Assembly (NCBI GenBank): GCA_943354465.1
Contig: CALRCC010000012.1
Location: 1 to 12,808, forward strand
Reading direction: 5' to 3'
DNA: 12,808 bases
Origin: Candidatus Ryanbacteria bacterium
Lineage (GTDB): Bacteria > Patescibacteriota > Minisyncoccia > Ryanbacterales > GWA2-47-10b
Under the pieces are notes generated by a model, which worked only from the letters and a program-made list of their open reading frames with translations, ran no database searches and was not told the origin of the DNA. A program made the translations under genes and the position numbers. The number at the start of each line of letters is the position of its first letter. Positions within the stretch are counted from its first letter, which is position 1. Below, piece after piece: positions 1 through 6,264 of the stretch.

Positions 1-615
1 ATCGGTATACCAGGCACAGTTGGCGGGTCAGTACGTGGTAATGCTGGTTGTTTTGGTGGCGAGATAAAAGACGTGCTCAAGACTGTCCGCGTGTTAGACG
101 CCAATACAGGGAAGATCGCGGAGCAGGACAATGATTTTTGCCATTTTAATTATCGCGAGAGCATTTTCAAAAAACAGCCGAATCTCATTATACTTTCGGC
201 GACTTTCGCGTTGCGCAAAGGCGACCCCGAGGTCAGCCAGCGCATGGTGCGTCACTATACTGCAGGGCGCTCAAAGAGCCAAGATATCGGCGAGGCATCA
301 GCCGGATGTATGTTTAAAAATGTAGCGTGGCCAGCGAGCAAAGAACGGCGCTCACGCCTTTTACATTTTATCCCGCAGTTGGCCGAATACAGCCAACACT
401 CGATGATCCCAGCGGGATTTCTTATTGATCATTTGGGCCTCAAGGGACGTGCCATTGGCGGCGTCTCTATCTCTAAAAAACACGGCAACTACATGATCAA
501 TAATGGCAGCGCACGGGCAGAAGAGGTTGTGATGCTTGTAGGTCTTATCAAAGAGTATGTGCATCGCAAATATGATTTGCACCTGCAGGAAGAAGTCCAA
601 TACATCGGTTTTTAA
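1..615 (+). CDS. murB: UDP-N-acetylenolpyruvoylglucosamine reductase (MurB), 3' part
   Basis: The frame is open from the first base and ends in TAA, so this is the C-terminal 204 residues; the start lies outside the window. MurB is the cytoplasmic FAD/NADPH enzyme that reduces enolpyruvyl-UDP-GlcNAc to UDP-MurNAc. The visible stretch opens with the FAD-binding motif IPGTVGGSVRGNAG. YRESIFKK and then SAGCMFKN follow, the latter being the family's SAG[S/C]xFKN active-site motif with Cys at codon 307-309 as the presumed proton donor. Later come a glycine-rich GLKGRAIGG segment and the C-terminal LQEEVQYIG, whose Glu before Val (codon 592-594) matches the family's catalytic Glu. The HGNYMINNG block and short C-terminus look like type II MurB. 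A 24-base gap separates it from the hibernation factor gene. Confidence 0.95.
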   Translation: MGIPGTVGGSVRGNAGCFGGEIKDVLKTVRVLDANTGKIAEQDNDFCHFNYRESIFKKQPNLIILSATFALRKGDPEVSQRMVRHYTAGRSKSQDIGEASAGCMFKNVAWPASKERRSRLLHFIPQLAEYSQHSMIPAGFLIDHLGLKGRAIGGVSISKKHGNYMINNGSARAEEVVMLVGLIKEYVHRKYDLHLQEEVQYIGF

Positions 616-627
616 TTTGATAAGCGT

Positions 628-633
628 TATACT
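628..633 (+). promoter_or_regulatory. Probable -10 element (TATACT) for the hibernation factor gene
   Basis: TATACT matches the sigma-70 -10 consensus at five of six positions and lies 6 bases before the ATG at 640. No good -35 is visible 16-18 bases upstream, where the murB 3' end lies. Transcription starting 6-7 bases after the hexamer would begin at the start codon. No Shine-Dalgarno sequence is present. Confidence 0.5.
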
Positions 634-639
634 ATATAT

Positions 640-996
640 ATGAGAACAATTATTAAGGGCAAGCAGACAGAGCTTACGACGACAATTCGCGCGTATATTG
701 AGGCAAAGATTATCGGGCCTGCCACGCGCATTATTGGCAAGGGCGATGCGCTACTCGAAGTAGAGTTGTCGCACGCGTCGCGACATCACCGCAAGGGCAA
801 TATATGGCGTGTAGAGGTCAATCTCAAGATTGGCAAAACGCTTCTTCGTGCCGAAGAAGAGGGTGAAGACCCGCACGCGGTAATTGACGCGGTAGAAAAT
901 GAGCTTTTGCGTGAGATCAAATCATTTAAAGGCAAAAAGCAGACCAAAGACATTCGTACGGCTCGCAAGATTAAAAAAGTTCTCAAAAAGATTTAA
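640..996 (+). CDS. hpf: Ribosome hibernation promoting factor (HPF/RaiA/YfiA family)
   Basis: This 118-residue protein belongs to the HPF/YfiA family, which binds the decoding region of the 30S subunit in slow-growing or starved cells, blocks tRNA and mRNA binding, and stabilises idle ribosomes. It shows the family's beginning (IIKGKQTELTTTIRAYIEAK), a central beta strand and basic patch (SHASRHHRKGNIWRVEV), and the second helix signature LRAEEEGEDPHAVIDAVEN at about residues 69-87. It then runs into a Lys/Arg-rich tail (KGKKQTKDIRTARKIKKVLKK). It is longer than the roughly 95-residue short HPF but lacks the C-terminal dimerisation domain of long HPF, so it should act as a short-type factor whose basic tail may add rRNA contacts. 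The ATG follows a TATACT box by 6 bases. The gap to secA is 44 bases and holds a separate promoter. Confidence 0.9.
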   Translation: MRTIIKGKQTELTTTIRAYIEAKIIGPATRIIGKGDALLEVELSHASRHHRKGNIWRVEVNLKIGKTLLRAEEEGEDPHAVIDAVENELLREIKSFKGKKQTKDIRTARKIKKVLKKI

Positions 997-1001
997 GCAC
1001 T

Positions 1002-1030
1002 TTGAAAAAGAGATTTTTTTGATGTACACT
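1002..1030 (+). promoter_or_regulatory. Predicted sigma-70-type promoter of secA
   Basis: TTGAAA (1002-1007) and TACACT (1025-1030) are separated by exactly 17 bases, the best-formed promoter in the window together with the one before the antitoxin. The predicted start site is near 1036-1038, giving a leader of only 3-5 bases before the secA ATG at 1041. No Shine-Dalgarno sequence is present. Confidence 0.6.
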
Positions 1031-1040
1031 AAAGTACTTT
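1031..1040. repeat. 10-base perfect palindrome between secA -10 box and start codon
   Basis: AAAGTACTTT is its own reverse complement and fills exactly the space between the TACACT box and the secA ATG, covering the predicted transcription start. It could be an operator half-site pair or chance in AT-rich DNA. Confidence 0.3.
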
Positions 1041-3626
1041 ATGGGTATTTTTTCATCTCTTTTCGGCGGTTCTCGTGAGCGTGCGGCTCGCGCATTTTTA
1101 CCTATTGTAGAAGAAATTAATGCGCTTGAGGCAGAGTACAAATCAAAATCCGATGCCGACATCAGAGCGGAGATGTCAGGTTTTCGCGCTCATCCAGATC
1201 TTTCGCGCGAGTATTTAGATGAGATTTTGCCTCGTGTGTTTGCCATGGTGCGCGAAGCTTCACGAAGGACGTCAGGCAAGCGTCATTTTGATGTACAGCT
1301 TTTGGGTGGCATTGCGCTTCACAAAGGTACGATAGCCGAGATGCGCACTGGAGAGGGTAAGACATTGGCAGCGACATTGCCTATAGCACTCAACGCTTTG
1401 TTAGGTAATGGTGCGCATGTAATCACGGTTAATGATTATTTGGCTCGCCGTGATGCAGTATGGATGGGGGAGATTTACCATTTCTTGGGATTATCTGTCG
1501 GATGTATCAATCATGACACTTCTTTTATATATGACCCAGTATACGCAGAGGGTTCAGCACAGGATAAAAAGCGCGATGACCTTGGCAGTTTCAAAGTAGT
1601 CGATGATTTCTTGCGTCCAGCAACGCGCCGTGATGCATACGAGGCAGACATAACTTATGGCACAAACAACGAGTATGGCTTTGATTGGCTTCGTGATAAT
1701 CTTGCCACGTCTATTGATGGCATGCGTCAGCGTGAGCATTATTTTGCAGTTGTTGACGAGGTAGACTCAATCTTGATCGATGAAGCTCGCACACCACTTA
1801 TTATCTCCGCACCAGACGAAGAAGCGGAAAGTTTATATCGTGTATTCGCAGGTATCGCGCCTAAACTCATACGAGATACTGATTACACGGTTGATGAAAA
1901 ACATCGCGCAGTGTTGGTAAACGATGATGGCATCTCTAAGGTTGAGAAGATCCTCGGTATATCAGATATGTATTCTGAAAAAGGCGTTCGCTATGTACGC
2001 CATTTAGAGCAATCACTTCGCGCATCAGCTTTGTTTGTCAAAGACAGGCACTACGTTGTAAAGAATAATGAGATTATTATCGTTGACGAATTTACTGGGC
2101 GCATGATGCCTGGGCGACGCTGGTCAGAGGGGTTGCATCAGGCGATTGAGGCAAAAGAAAATGTTGAGATTCAAAAAGAATCACGCACGTTAGCGACTAT
2201 CACGTTTCAAAATTATTTTCGTATGTACGAAAAGCTATCTGGCATGACGGGTACAGCAGAGACTTCTCGTGAAGAATTTTTGAAAGTATATAATCTCGAT
2301 GTAACAGTTATTCCTACGCATCAGCCGATGGTTCGCCGCGATCATTCAGATCGTATTTATCAGACTGAACACGGTAAGTTCGTAGCTGTCGCGCGTGAAA
2401 TCAAAAAGCGTCACAAGGCAGGCCAGCCAGTACTTTTGGGTACAGCATCAATTGAGAAAAATGAAATTTTGTCAGCGATTCTTACGCGCGAAGGGGTGCC
2501 ACACAATGCGCTCAATGCCAAAAATCACGAGCGAGAGGCCGAAATCATCGCGCAGGCAGGCAAGCTTGGAGCTGTAACGCTTGCGACCAATATCGCTGGT
2601 CGCGGTGTTGATATTATTTTGGGCGGCACACCACCAGTACCAGAGGACGCTGATAAAGTGCGGTCTCTTGGCGGTCTTTACGTACTAGGTACCGAGCGGC
2701 ATGAGGCGCGCCGTATTGATAATCAGCTTCGTGGTCGCGCAGGGCGCCAAGGCGATCCGGGCGAGTCATGTTTTTTTCTTTCATTTGAAGATGATCTTTT
2801 GCGTATTTTTGCATCCGATCGTATCAAGGGTTTGATGGGCAAGCTAGGTATCCCAGAAGATGAACCAGTTGAGGCGGGCCTTGTCACAAAATCTATCGAG
2901 CAAGCGCAAACCAAGATTGAGGGGTTACATTTTGATTCACGCAAACACCTGCTTGAGTACGATGATGTGTTATCAAAACAACGCACGGCCGTGTATCGTA
3001 TGCGCCGTGAGATGCTTCGCGCCTCTACAGATGAGATTGATACAAAAATACGCACATTTATCGCCGAGTTTGCCAGAGGTATACATGCATCCAATGAGAC
3101 GCCCGAAGAGTCTAAAAAAATATTTGCCGCACTTATGCATAAGGGTGACGAAGAACTTATCATTCCCGAATCTATCGATCTGCCAGAAGGGTTTATCTCA
3201 GTTCTTGAGGCCGAGTATCATGTGCGTATGAACGCCAACCGCGAGCTCTTTTTGCAGAATGCTCGTGGGTTGTTTTTGCAAATCATAGATATGTTTTGGC
3301 GCGATCATTTGGAAGTTATGGAGTACACTCGTTCATCAGTAGGGCTTCGCGCGTACGGCCAACGAGATCCATTGGTAGAATATAAAAATGAAGCTCACAA
3401 ACTATTTAAAACATTCAATACAAACTTAGCCAATACGTTTATAGAAAATGTATTCAAGATAAACGCTGACGCGCGCATTCATCACCAAGAGGCACCAATG
3501 GTGACCAACGAACAGCGCGCAGTTGGCGACCGTATCGTAAAAGACGCACGAACCAAAGACCTCGGTCGCAATGATTTGTGCTATTGCGGATCGGGCAAGA
3601 AGTTCAAAAAGTGCCACGGGGCATAG
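1041..3626 (+). CDS. secA: Preprotein translocase ATPase SecA
   Basis: This 861-residue protein is the cytosolic/membrane-peripheral ATPase that drives unfolded preproteins through SecYEG. In order are visible: the amphipathic N-terminus; Walker A MRTGEGKT (101-108); the VVDEVDSILIDEART DEAD-box block (237-251); the preprotein cross-linking domain region (about 255-400) ending in SGMTGTA (400-406); the second motor domain with ATNIAGRGVDIILGG (515-529) and QLRGRAGRQGDPG (562-574); and the helical scaffold/wing domains. The C-terminal SEC-C zinc motif has Cys847, Cys849, Cys858 and His859. Compared with E. coli SecA as I remember it, about 30 extra residues lie at 155-198, between the VG and AYEADITYGT blocks. 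It should export the signal-peptide proteins encoded downstream. Its final codons recur as an orphan copy at 4158-4217. Confidence 0.98.
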   Translation: MGIFSSLFGGSRERAARAFLPIVEEINALEAEYKSKSDADIRAEMSGFRAHPDLSREYLDEILPRVFAMVREASRRTSGKRHFDVQLLGGIALHKGTIAEMRTGEGKTLAATLPIALNALLGNGAHVITVNDYLARRDAVWMGEIYHFLGLSVGCINHDTSFIYDPVYAEGSAQDKKRDDLGSFKVVDDFLRPATRRDAYEADITYGTNNEYGFDWLRDNLATSIDGMRQREHYFAVVDEVDSILIDEARTPLIISAPDEEAESLYRVFAGIAPKLIRDTDYTVDEKHRAVLVNDDGISKVEKILGISDMYSEKGVRYVRHLEQSLRASALFVKDRHYVVKNNEIIIVDEFTGRMMPGRRWSEGLHQAIEAKENVEIQKESRTLATITFQNYFRMYEKLSGMTGTAETSREEFLKVYNLDVTVIPTHQPMVRRDHSDRIYQTEHGKFVAVAREIKKRHKAGQPVLLGTASIEKNEILSAILTREGVPHNALNAKNHEREAEIIAQAGKLGAVTLATNIAGRGVDIILGGTPPVPEDADKVRSLGGLYVLGTERHEARRIDNQLRGRAGRQGDPGESCFFLSFEDDLLRIFASDRIKGLMGKLGIPEDEPVEAGLVTKSIEQAQTKIEGLHFDSRKHLLEYDDVLSKQRTAVYRMRREMLRASTDEIDTKIRTFIAEFARGIHASNETPEESKKIFAALMHKGDEELIIPESIDLPEGFISVLEAEYHVRMNANRELFLQNARGLFLQIIDMFWRDHLEVMEYTRSSVGLRAYGQRDPLVEYKNEAHKLFKTFNTNLANTFIENVFKINADARIHHQEAPMVTNEQRAVGDRIVKDARTKDLGRNDLCYCGSGKKFKKCHGA
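3567..3626 (+). repeat. Left copy of a 60-base direct repeat: in-frame SEC-C tail of secA
   Basis: The last 19 codons plus stop of secA (from Arg843) recur at 4158-4217 with 50 of 60 bases identical, including a 26-base exact run (3594-3619 against 4185-4210). Seven codons differ. Five changes are synonymous (Asn, Asp, Tyr, Ser, Gly) and two alter the residue (Leu/Thr, Ala/Val). The stop codon is TAG in both copies. Confidence 0.95.
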
Positions 3627-3629
3627 CTA

Positions 3630-3658
3630 TTGACGGTGAATTTTGAGAGCTGTAGTAT
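3630..3658 (+). promoter_or_regulatory. Predicted promoter of the toxin-antitoxin module
   Basis: TTGACG (3630-3635, five of six consensus bases) and TAGTAT (3653-3658, four of six) are 17 bases apart. The -10 box ends 6 bases before the antitoxin ATG at 3665, so the transcript probably starts at or next to the start codon. It begins only 4 bases after the secA stop, so the module carries its own promoter. Confidence 0.55.
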
Positions 3659-3664
3659 CAAGTT

Positions 3665-3883
3665 ATGACATCTATTTCTATTCCTAAAACAAAAATTGAA
3701 AGACAGGGTGGCGTCGTTATTTTGTCTGTGAAAGAATATCAAAAACTGATAAAACAGGCAGCGCCGATGTACTACTTACACGGCAACGAAGCAAAAAAAC
3801 TTGATTCGCTTGTTGCTGGTGGATTGCGAGAACATGATCGAGGAAGGACGAAGGTGATCAAATCTTTATCTGATCTTGGTTAG
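3665..3883 (+). CDS. Putative type II antitoxin (Phd/AbrB-like small protein)
   Basis: This 72-residue protein lies 5 bases upstream of a RelE-type toxin gene, the usual antitoxin-first order. Its N-terminal part (SISIPKTKIERQGGVVILSV, then KEYQKL) looks like the short beta-strand-plus-helix opening of Phd- or AbrB-like antitoxins, which bind their own promoter DNA. The C-terminal half (KLDSLVAGGLREHDRGRTKV, then IKSLSDLG) has the charged helix and Leu-rich tail by which such antitoxins wrap the toxin. The family call rests on shape and position, not on a firm motif. The ATG follows its -10 box by 6 bases with no Shine-Dalgarno sequence, so the message is probably leaderless. It should neutralise the downstream nuclease and repress the operon with it. 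Confidence 0.7.
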   Translation: MTSISIPKTKIERQGGVVILSVKEYQKLIKQAAPMYYLHGNEAKKLDSLVAGGLREHDRGRTKVIKSLSDLG

Positions 3884-3888
3884 TAATC

Positions 3889-4155
3889 ATGCGTATTGCC
3901 GGGGTTGTTATCACGAGTAGATTTATAAAATCGTATAAAAAACTCCCCCAAGCAATTAAGGAACAAGCGAAACAGCGCGAAGTATTTTTTCGTGCCGATG
4001 CATTTGACGCTCGTCTCGATACCCATAAACTTCACGGTGTAGATAAGGAAGCGTGGGCGTTTTCCATTACGCGTAAATATAGAATCAAATTTATTTTTCT
4101 GACGAATGACAGTGTTTTATTTTTGGATGTCGGTACACATGATATTTATAGTTAA
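3889..4155 (+). CDS. RelE/ParE-superfamily toxin, putative mRNA interferase
   Basis: This 88-residue protein fits the RelE/YafQ fold: a first strand and helical hairpin (TSRFIKSYKKLPQAIKEQAK, residues 9-28), a central LHGVDKEAWAFSI strand pair, then the basic RKYRIKFIF strand and the C-terminal signature LDVGTHDIYS. The last is close to the DIGTHDxxY ending common in RelE/StbE-type toxins. Members usually cleave mRNA in the ribosomal A site. The basic strand (Arg, Lys, Tyr, Arg) and the terminal His-Asp are the likely catalytic or RNA-contacting residues. It starts 5 bases after the antitoxin stop and so is cotranscribed; its own ribosome site is weak, which would favour excess antitoxin. Its stop lies two bases before the orphan secA tail. 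Confidence 0.85.
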   Translation: MRIAGVVITSRFIKSYKKLPQAIKEQAKQREVFFRADAFDARLDTHKLHGVDKEAWAFSITRKYRIKFIFLTNDSVLFLDVGTHDIYS

Positions 4156-4157
4156 AC

Positions 4158-4217
4158 CGCAACGACACATGCTACTGCGGATCAGGCAAGAAGTTCAAAA
4201 AGTGCCACGGAGTGTAG
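4158..4217 (+). pseudogene. Orphan second copy of the secA SEC-C tail
   Basis: Translation gives RNDTCYCGSGKKFKKCHGV and a TAG stop, a complete zinc-binding SEC-C motif (C-x-C-x8-C-H) with no gene body. The frame is closed by a TAG at 4149-4151 and has no start codon, so it cannot be a gene by itself. Most differences from the intact tail are synonymous, so both copies diverged while still coding. That fits this being the original secA end, displaced by the toxin-antitoxin segment. It still holds the GGAG ribosome site of the next gene. Confidence 0.85.
4209..4212 (+). promoter_or_regulatory. Shine-Dalgarno sequence of the zinc-ribbon gene inside the orphan secA tail
   Basis: GGAG lies 6 bases before the ATG at 4219, within the last codons of the orphan tail. 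The equivalent bases in the intact tail read GGGG. It suggests the small gene was translationally coupled to the old secA end. Confidence 0.5.
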
Positions 4218-4218
4218 T

Positions 4219-4371
4219 ATGGCCATAAAACCAAAATGCGATAAGTGTAAAAAAGAACTCAAAGAGTTTGGCGGTATTTTATTGAGTCCACCAAAAGGAA
4301 ATACAGTAAGAAAGTTTCATCTTTGCAAAAAGTGTTATCAAGAGGCCACTCGTTGGCTCAAGGGGGTATAA
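4219..4371 (+). CDS. Small CxxC...CxxC zinc-ribbon-like protein, unknown function
   Basis: This 50-residue reading frame begins MAIKPKCDKCKKELKEFGG and ends in TAA. Two knuckles, CDKC (residues 7-10) and CKKC (36-39), with 25 residues between them, could bind one zinc ion. Between them lies a hydrophobic and Pro-rich stretch (GGILLSPPKGN). It is rich in Lys. I do not recognise a named family. Support for its being real comes from the paired Cys motifs, a GGAG ribosome site 6 bases upstream, and a start codon one base after the stop of the displaced secA tail, which is the spacing of a coupled operon partner. Its original neighbourhood was therefore probably secA itself. A role near the translocase or the ribosome is possible, but nothing in the sequence shows it. 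Confidence 0.65.
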   Translation: MAIKPKCDKCKKELKEFGGILLSPPKGNTVRKFHLCKKCYQEATRWLKGV

Positions 4372-4400
4372 TTCCAAAAAAGGGTATTTCGGGCTATACT
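4367..4400 (+). promoter_or_regulatory. Two candidate -10 boxes upstream of the ABC exporter gene
   Basis: A perfect TATAAT (4367-4372) overlaps the stop of the zinc-ribbon gene, and TATACT (4395-4400) lies 8 bases before the exporter ATG at 4409. Neither has a convincing -35 at 16-18 bases. The nearer one would give an almost leaderless message, as for other genes here; the farther one a leader of about 30 bases. Confidence 0.4.
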
Positions 4401-4408
4401 GGTGATCT

Positions 4409-6175
4409 ATGCAGTCACAATGGCCTGACAATATAACAAAAAGCACGAGCCCGATGAGGTTTTTGCTCGCGTCTTCACGCCCGTATCACTTTTGGATGAC
4501 ATTGGCGCTTGGCGCGGTTGTACTTGCCGCATCAAGTTCGGTGGCAATTCCGTATGCGTTTAAAGCCATTGTGGATGCCGCGACGCGCTCTGCGTATGAC
4601 GATCTGGCGTGGGGAGCGGTAGCCTACGTCGCGATCACGCTTGGTTCAAATCTTTTATGGCGCGCGAGTGGTTTTGCCGGTATGCGATGGGTCACTGGCA
4701 CGCGTGCAACTGGCCGTTATATGCTCACTTCCTATGTGACGCGTCACAGTCACCAATATTTTTCTGATAGATTTGCAGGATCACTCTCAAGCAAAATTAC
4801 GCATGCAGCAAATGGCGTCAAAGATATTGTCGATCAGCTTCTCTGGTCGTTTCTTGGCTTTATCGTCTCGGTTATCGCTAGTTTTATTATCGTGTTTGCT
4901 ACCAACGCAAATATTGCCTATATTTTTCTCGCGTGGGTTGCTGTCATTACGCCACTCAACGTTGTACTCTCGCGTAGGCGCGTACCCATTTCTGCAGCAA
5001 CTCAACGAGCGGAGACAGAATTGGGAGGGGCCACTGTAGATATGCTTACAAATATGGGAGCGGTAGAAGAATACGCACGACGACCTTTTGAGCTTGAACG
5101 TATAAAAAAGTTTATTATCTATAGACGCACCACAGGGCTACGCAATTGGACTTACGGCGAGACAGTGCTAATCATTAACAATATTTTGCAGGCCGTATTT
5201 ATCAGTGGCATGATTTGGGGTGTTATCACGCTTGCGCGCGCAGGTAGTATCACGCCAGGCGATATAATCTTGATTCTTACGGTCGTGATTTTTATGGAAG
5301 ATCGTCTGACATTTATTGGCAACAAGTTCAACAGCTTTGCCGATGTGTGGGGTACCGTAGAAGAAAGCTTGTCCGATATTTTGGTAGATCATAGCGTTAC
5401 CGACCGTCAAGACGCCAAAGATATTGTTATTAAAAAAGGCGAGATTATCTTTGATAATATCTCATTTGATTATGGTGGCACGCGTGTATTTGAAAATCTT
5501 TCGTTTACTATTTCGGCAGGACAAAAGGTGGGCTTGGTTGGCAGATCTGGCGCTGGTAAATCAACGCTCGTAAAACTTTTGTTACGCCACTATGACCTGA
5601 ACAGCGGAGCCATCAATATTGATGGCGCGGATATCGCAGGTATCACCAAAGAAAGTTTGCGTCATGCGATTGCCATCGTGCCACAAGAGCCAATGCTTTT
5701 TCACAGGTCTATAAGGCACAACATTGAATATGGCAAAGACAATGCAACGTCCGAAGAGGTTGAGCGCGCAGCTCGCTCGGCAGAAGCTCACGAGTTTATA
5801 CGCGCAATTCCACAAGGATATGATGCATTGGTAGGTGAGCGAGGGGTGAAGCTATCAGGTGGCCAACGCCAGCGTATCGCGATAGCGCGAGTGTTTGTCA
5901 AAGACGCGCCACTTTTGTTGCTCGATGAAGCCACGAGTTCTCTGGATAGTGAGAGTGAGGTGGCGGTACAAAAAGCACTTCTTAATCTTATGCAGGGGCG
6001 CACGGTCATTGCAATCGCTCATCGTCTTTCAACACTTCGTGCAATGGACCGACTTATAGTTCTTGACCACGGCAAAATTATAGAAGATGGCACTCATGAC
6101 GAACTCATCAAGAAAAATGGCCTTTACTCTGTTTTGTGGAAGCATCAGGCAGGCGGTTTTTTGACTAAAGAATAG
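4409..6175 (+). CDS. ABC transporter half-exporter: fused membrane and ATPase domains
   Basis: This 588-residue protein joins a six-helix type I exporter membrane domain (about residues 25-315, strongly hydrophobic at 30-50, 66-85, 145-185 and 255-295) to a nucleotide-binding domain (about 345-585). The latter shows Walker A GRSGAGKST (378-386), Q-loop Gln426, signature LSGGQ (482-486), Walker B LLLLDE (502-507) with catalytic Glu507, D-loop SSLD (510-513) and H-loop His538. All catalytic residues are intact. It resembles MsbA/lipid- and multidrug-type exporters, which work as homodimers or as pairs. No partner half-transporter is adjacent, so a homodimer is likely. The substrate cannot be read from the sequence. 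It stops with TAG followed directly by TAA. No terminator is obvious in the 89 bases before the next gene. Confidence 0.95.
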   Translation: MQSQWPDNITKSTSPMRFLLASSRPYHFWMTLALGAVVLAASSSVAIPYAFKAIVDAATRSAYDDLAWGAVAYVAITLGSNLLWRASGFAGMRWVTGTRATGRYMLTSYVTRHSHQYFSDRFAGSLSSKITHAANGVKDIVDQLLWSFLGFIVSVIASFIIVFATNANIAYIFLAWVAVITPLNVVLSRRRVPISAATQRAETELGGATVDMLTNMGAVEEYARRPFELERIKKFIIYRRTTGLRNWTYGETVLIINNILQAVFISGMIWGVITLARAGSITPGDIILILTVVIFMEDRLTFIGNKFNSFADVWGTVEESLSDILVDHSVTDRQDAKDIVIKKGEIIFDNISFDYGGTRVFENLSFTISAGQKVGLVGRSGAGKSTLVKLLLRHYDLNSGAINIDGADIAGITKESLRHAIAIVPQEPMLFHRSIRHNIEYGKDNATSEEVERAARSAEAHEFIRAIPQGYDALVGERGVKLSGGQRQRIAIARVFVKDAPLLLLDEATSSLDSESEVAVQKALLNLMQGRTVIAIAHRLSTLRAMDRLIVLDHGKIIEDGTHDELIKKNGLYSVLWKHQAGGFLTKE

Positions 6176-6211
6176 TAAGTATCATGAGTGGCTTATTTCA
6201 AAATATAGTAG

Positions 6212-6217
6212 TATAAT
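6212..6217 (+). promoter_or_regulatory. Probable -10 element (TATAAT) for the basic secreted protein gene
   Basis: A perfect TATAAT is followed by an AT-rich leader of about 40 bases (CTCTATATATATTATC and onward) before the ATG at 6265. No good -35 is seen. This is the one predicted promoter in the window with an ordinary-length leader. A weak AGGA (6248-6251) is 13 bases from the start, too far for a standard ribosome site. Confidence 0.45.
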
Positions 6218-6264
6218 CTCTATATATATTATCGGCGCATAAAATCTAGGATTCTTTTCTAAGT

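Larger units (their letters stand above)
3627..4157 (+). other. Inferred inserted segment carrying a toxin-antitoxin module
   Basis: These 531 bases lie between the stop of secA and the second copy of its tail. They contain only a promoter, an antitoxin gene and a toxin gene, and the toxin stop is two bases from the right repeat. The simplest reading is that the module arrived at the 3' end of secA together with a replacement tail (the left repeat), so secA stayed intact. No integrase, transposase or terminal inverted repeats are seen, so the mechanism is open; recombination with a relative's secA locus would do. Confidence 0.5.

Noticed and set aside
2723..3163. 146-codon reading frame on the minus strand within secA
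   Set aside because: It is antisense to the conserved motor and scaffold part of SecA, is rich in Ser/Arg as reverse reading of such codons gives, and shows no motif or start signal.
2860..3231. 123-codon plus-strand frame overlapping secA in another phase
   Set aside because: It overlaps SecA completely and has no recognisable motif or ribosome site.
3567..4217. Transposon or integron-type element around the toxin-antitoxin genes
   Set aside because: No transposase, integrase, terminal inverted repeats or tRNA-derived attachment site is present; only the coding repeat of secA flanks it.
4158..4371. Single fused gene joining the orphan SEC-C tail to the zinc-ribbon frame
   Set aside because: The tail ends in TAG at 4215-4217 and the small gene starts in a different phase at 4219, so they are separate.
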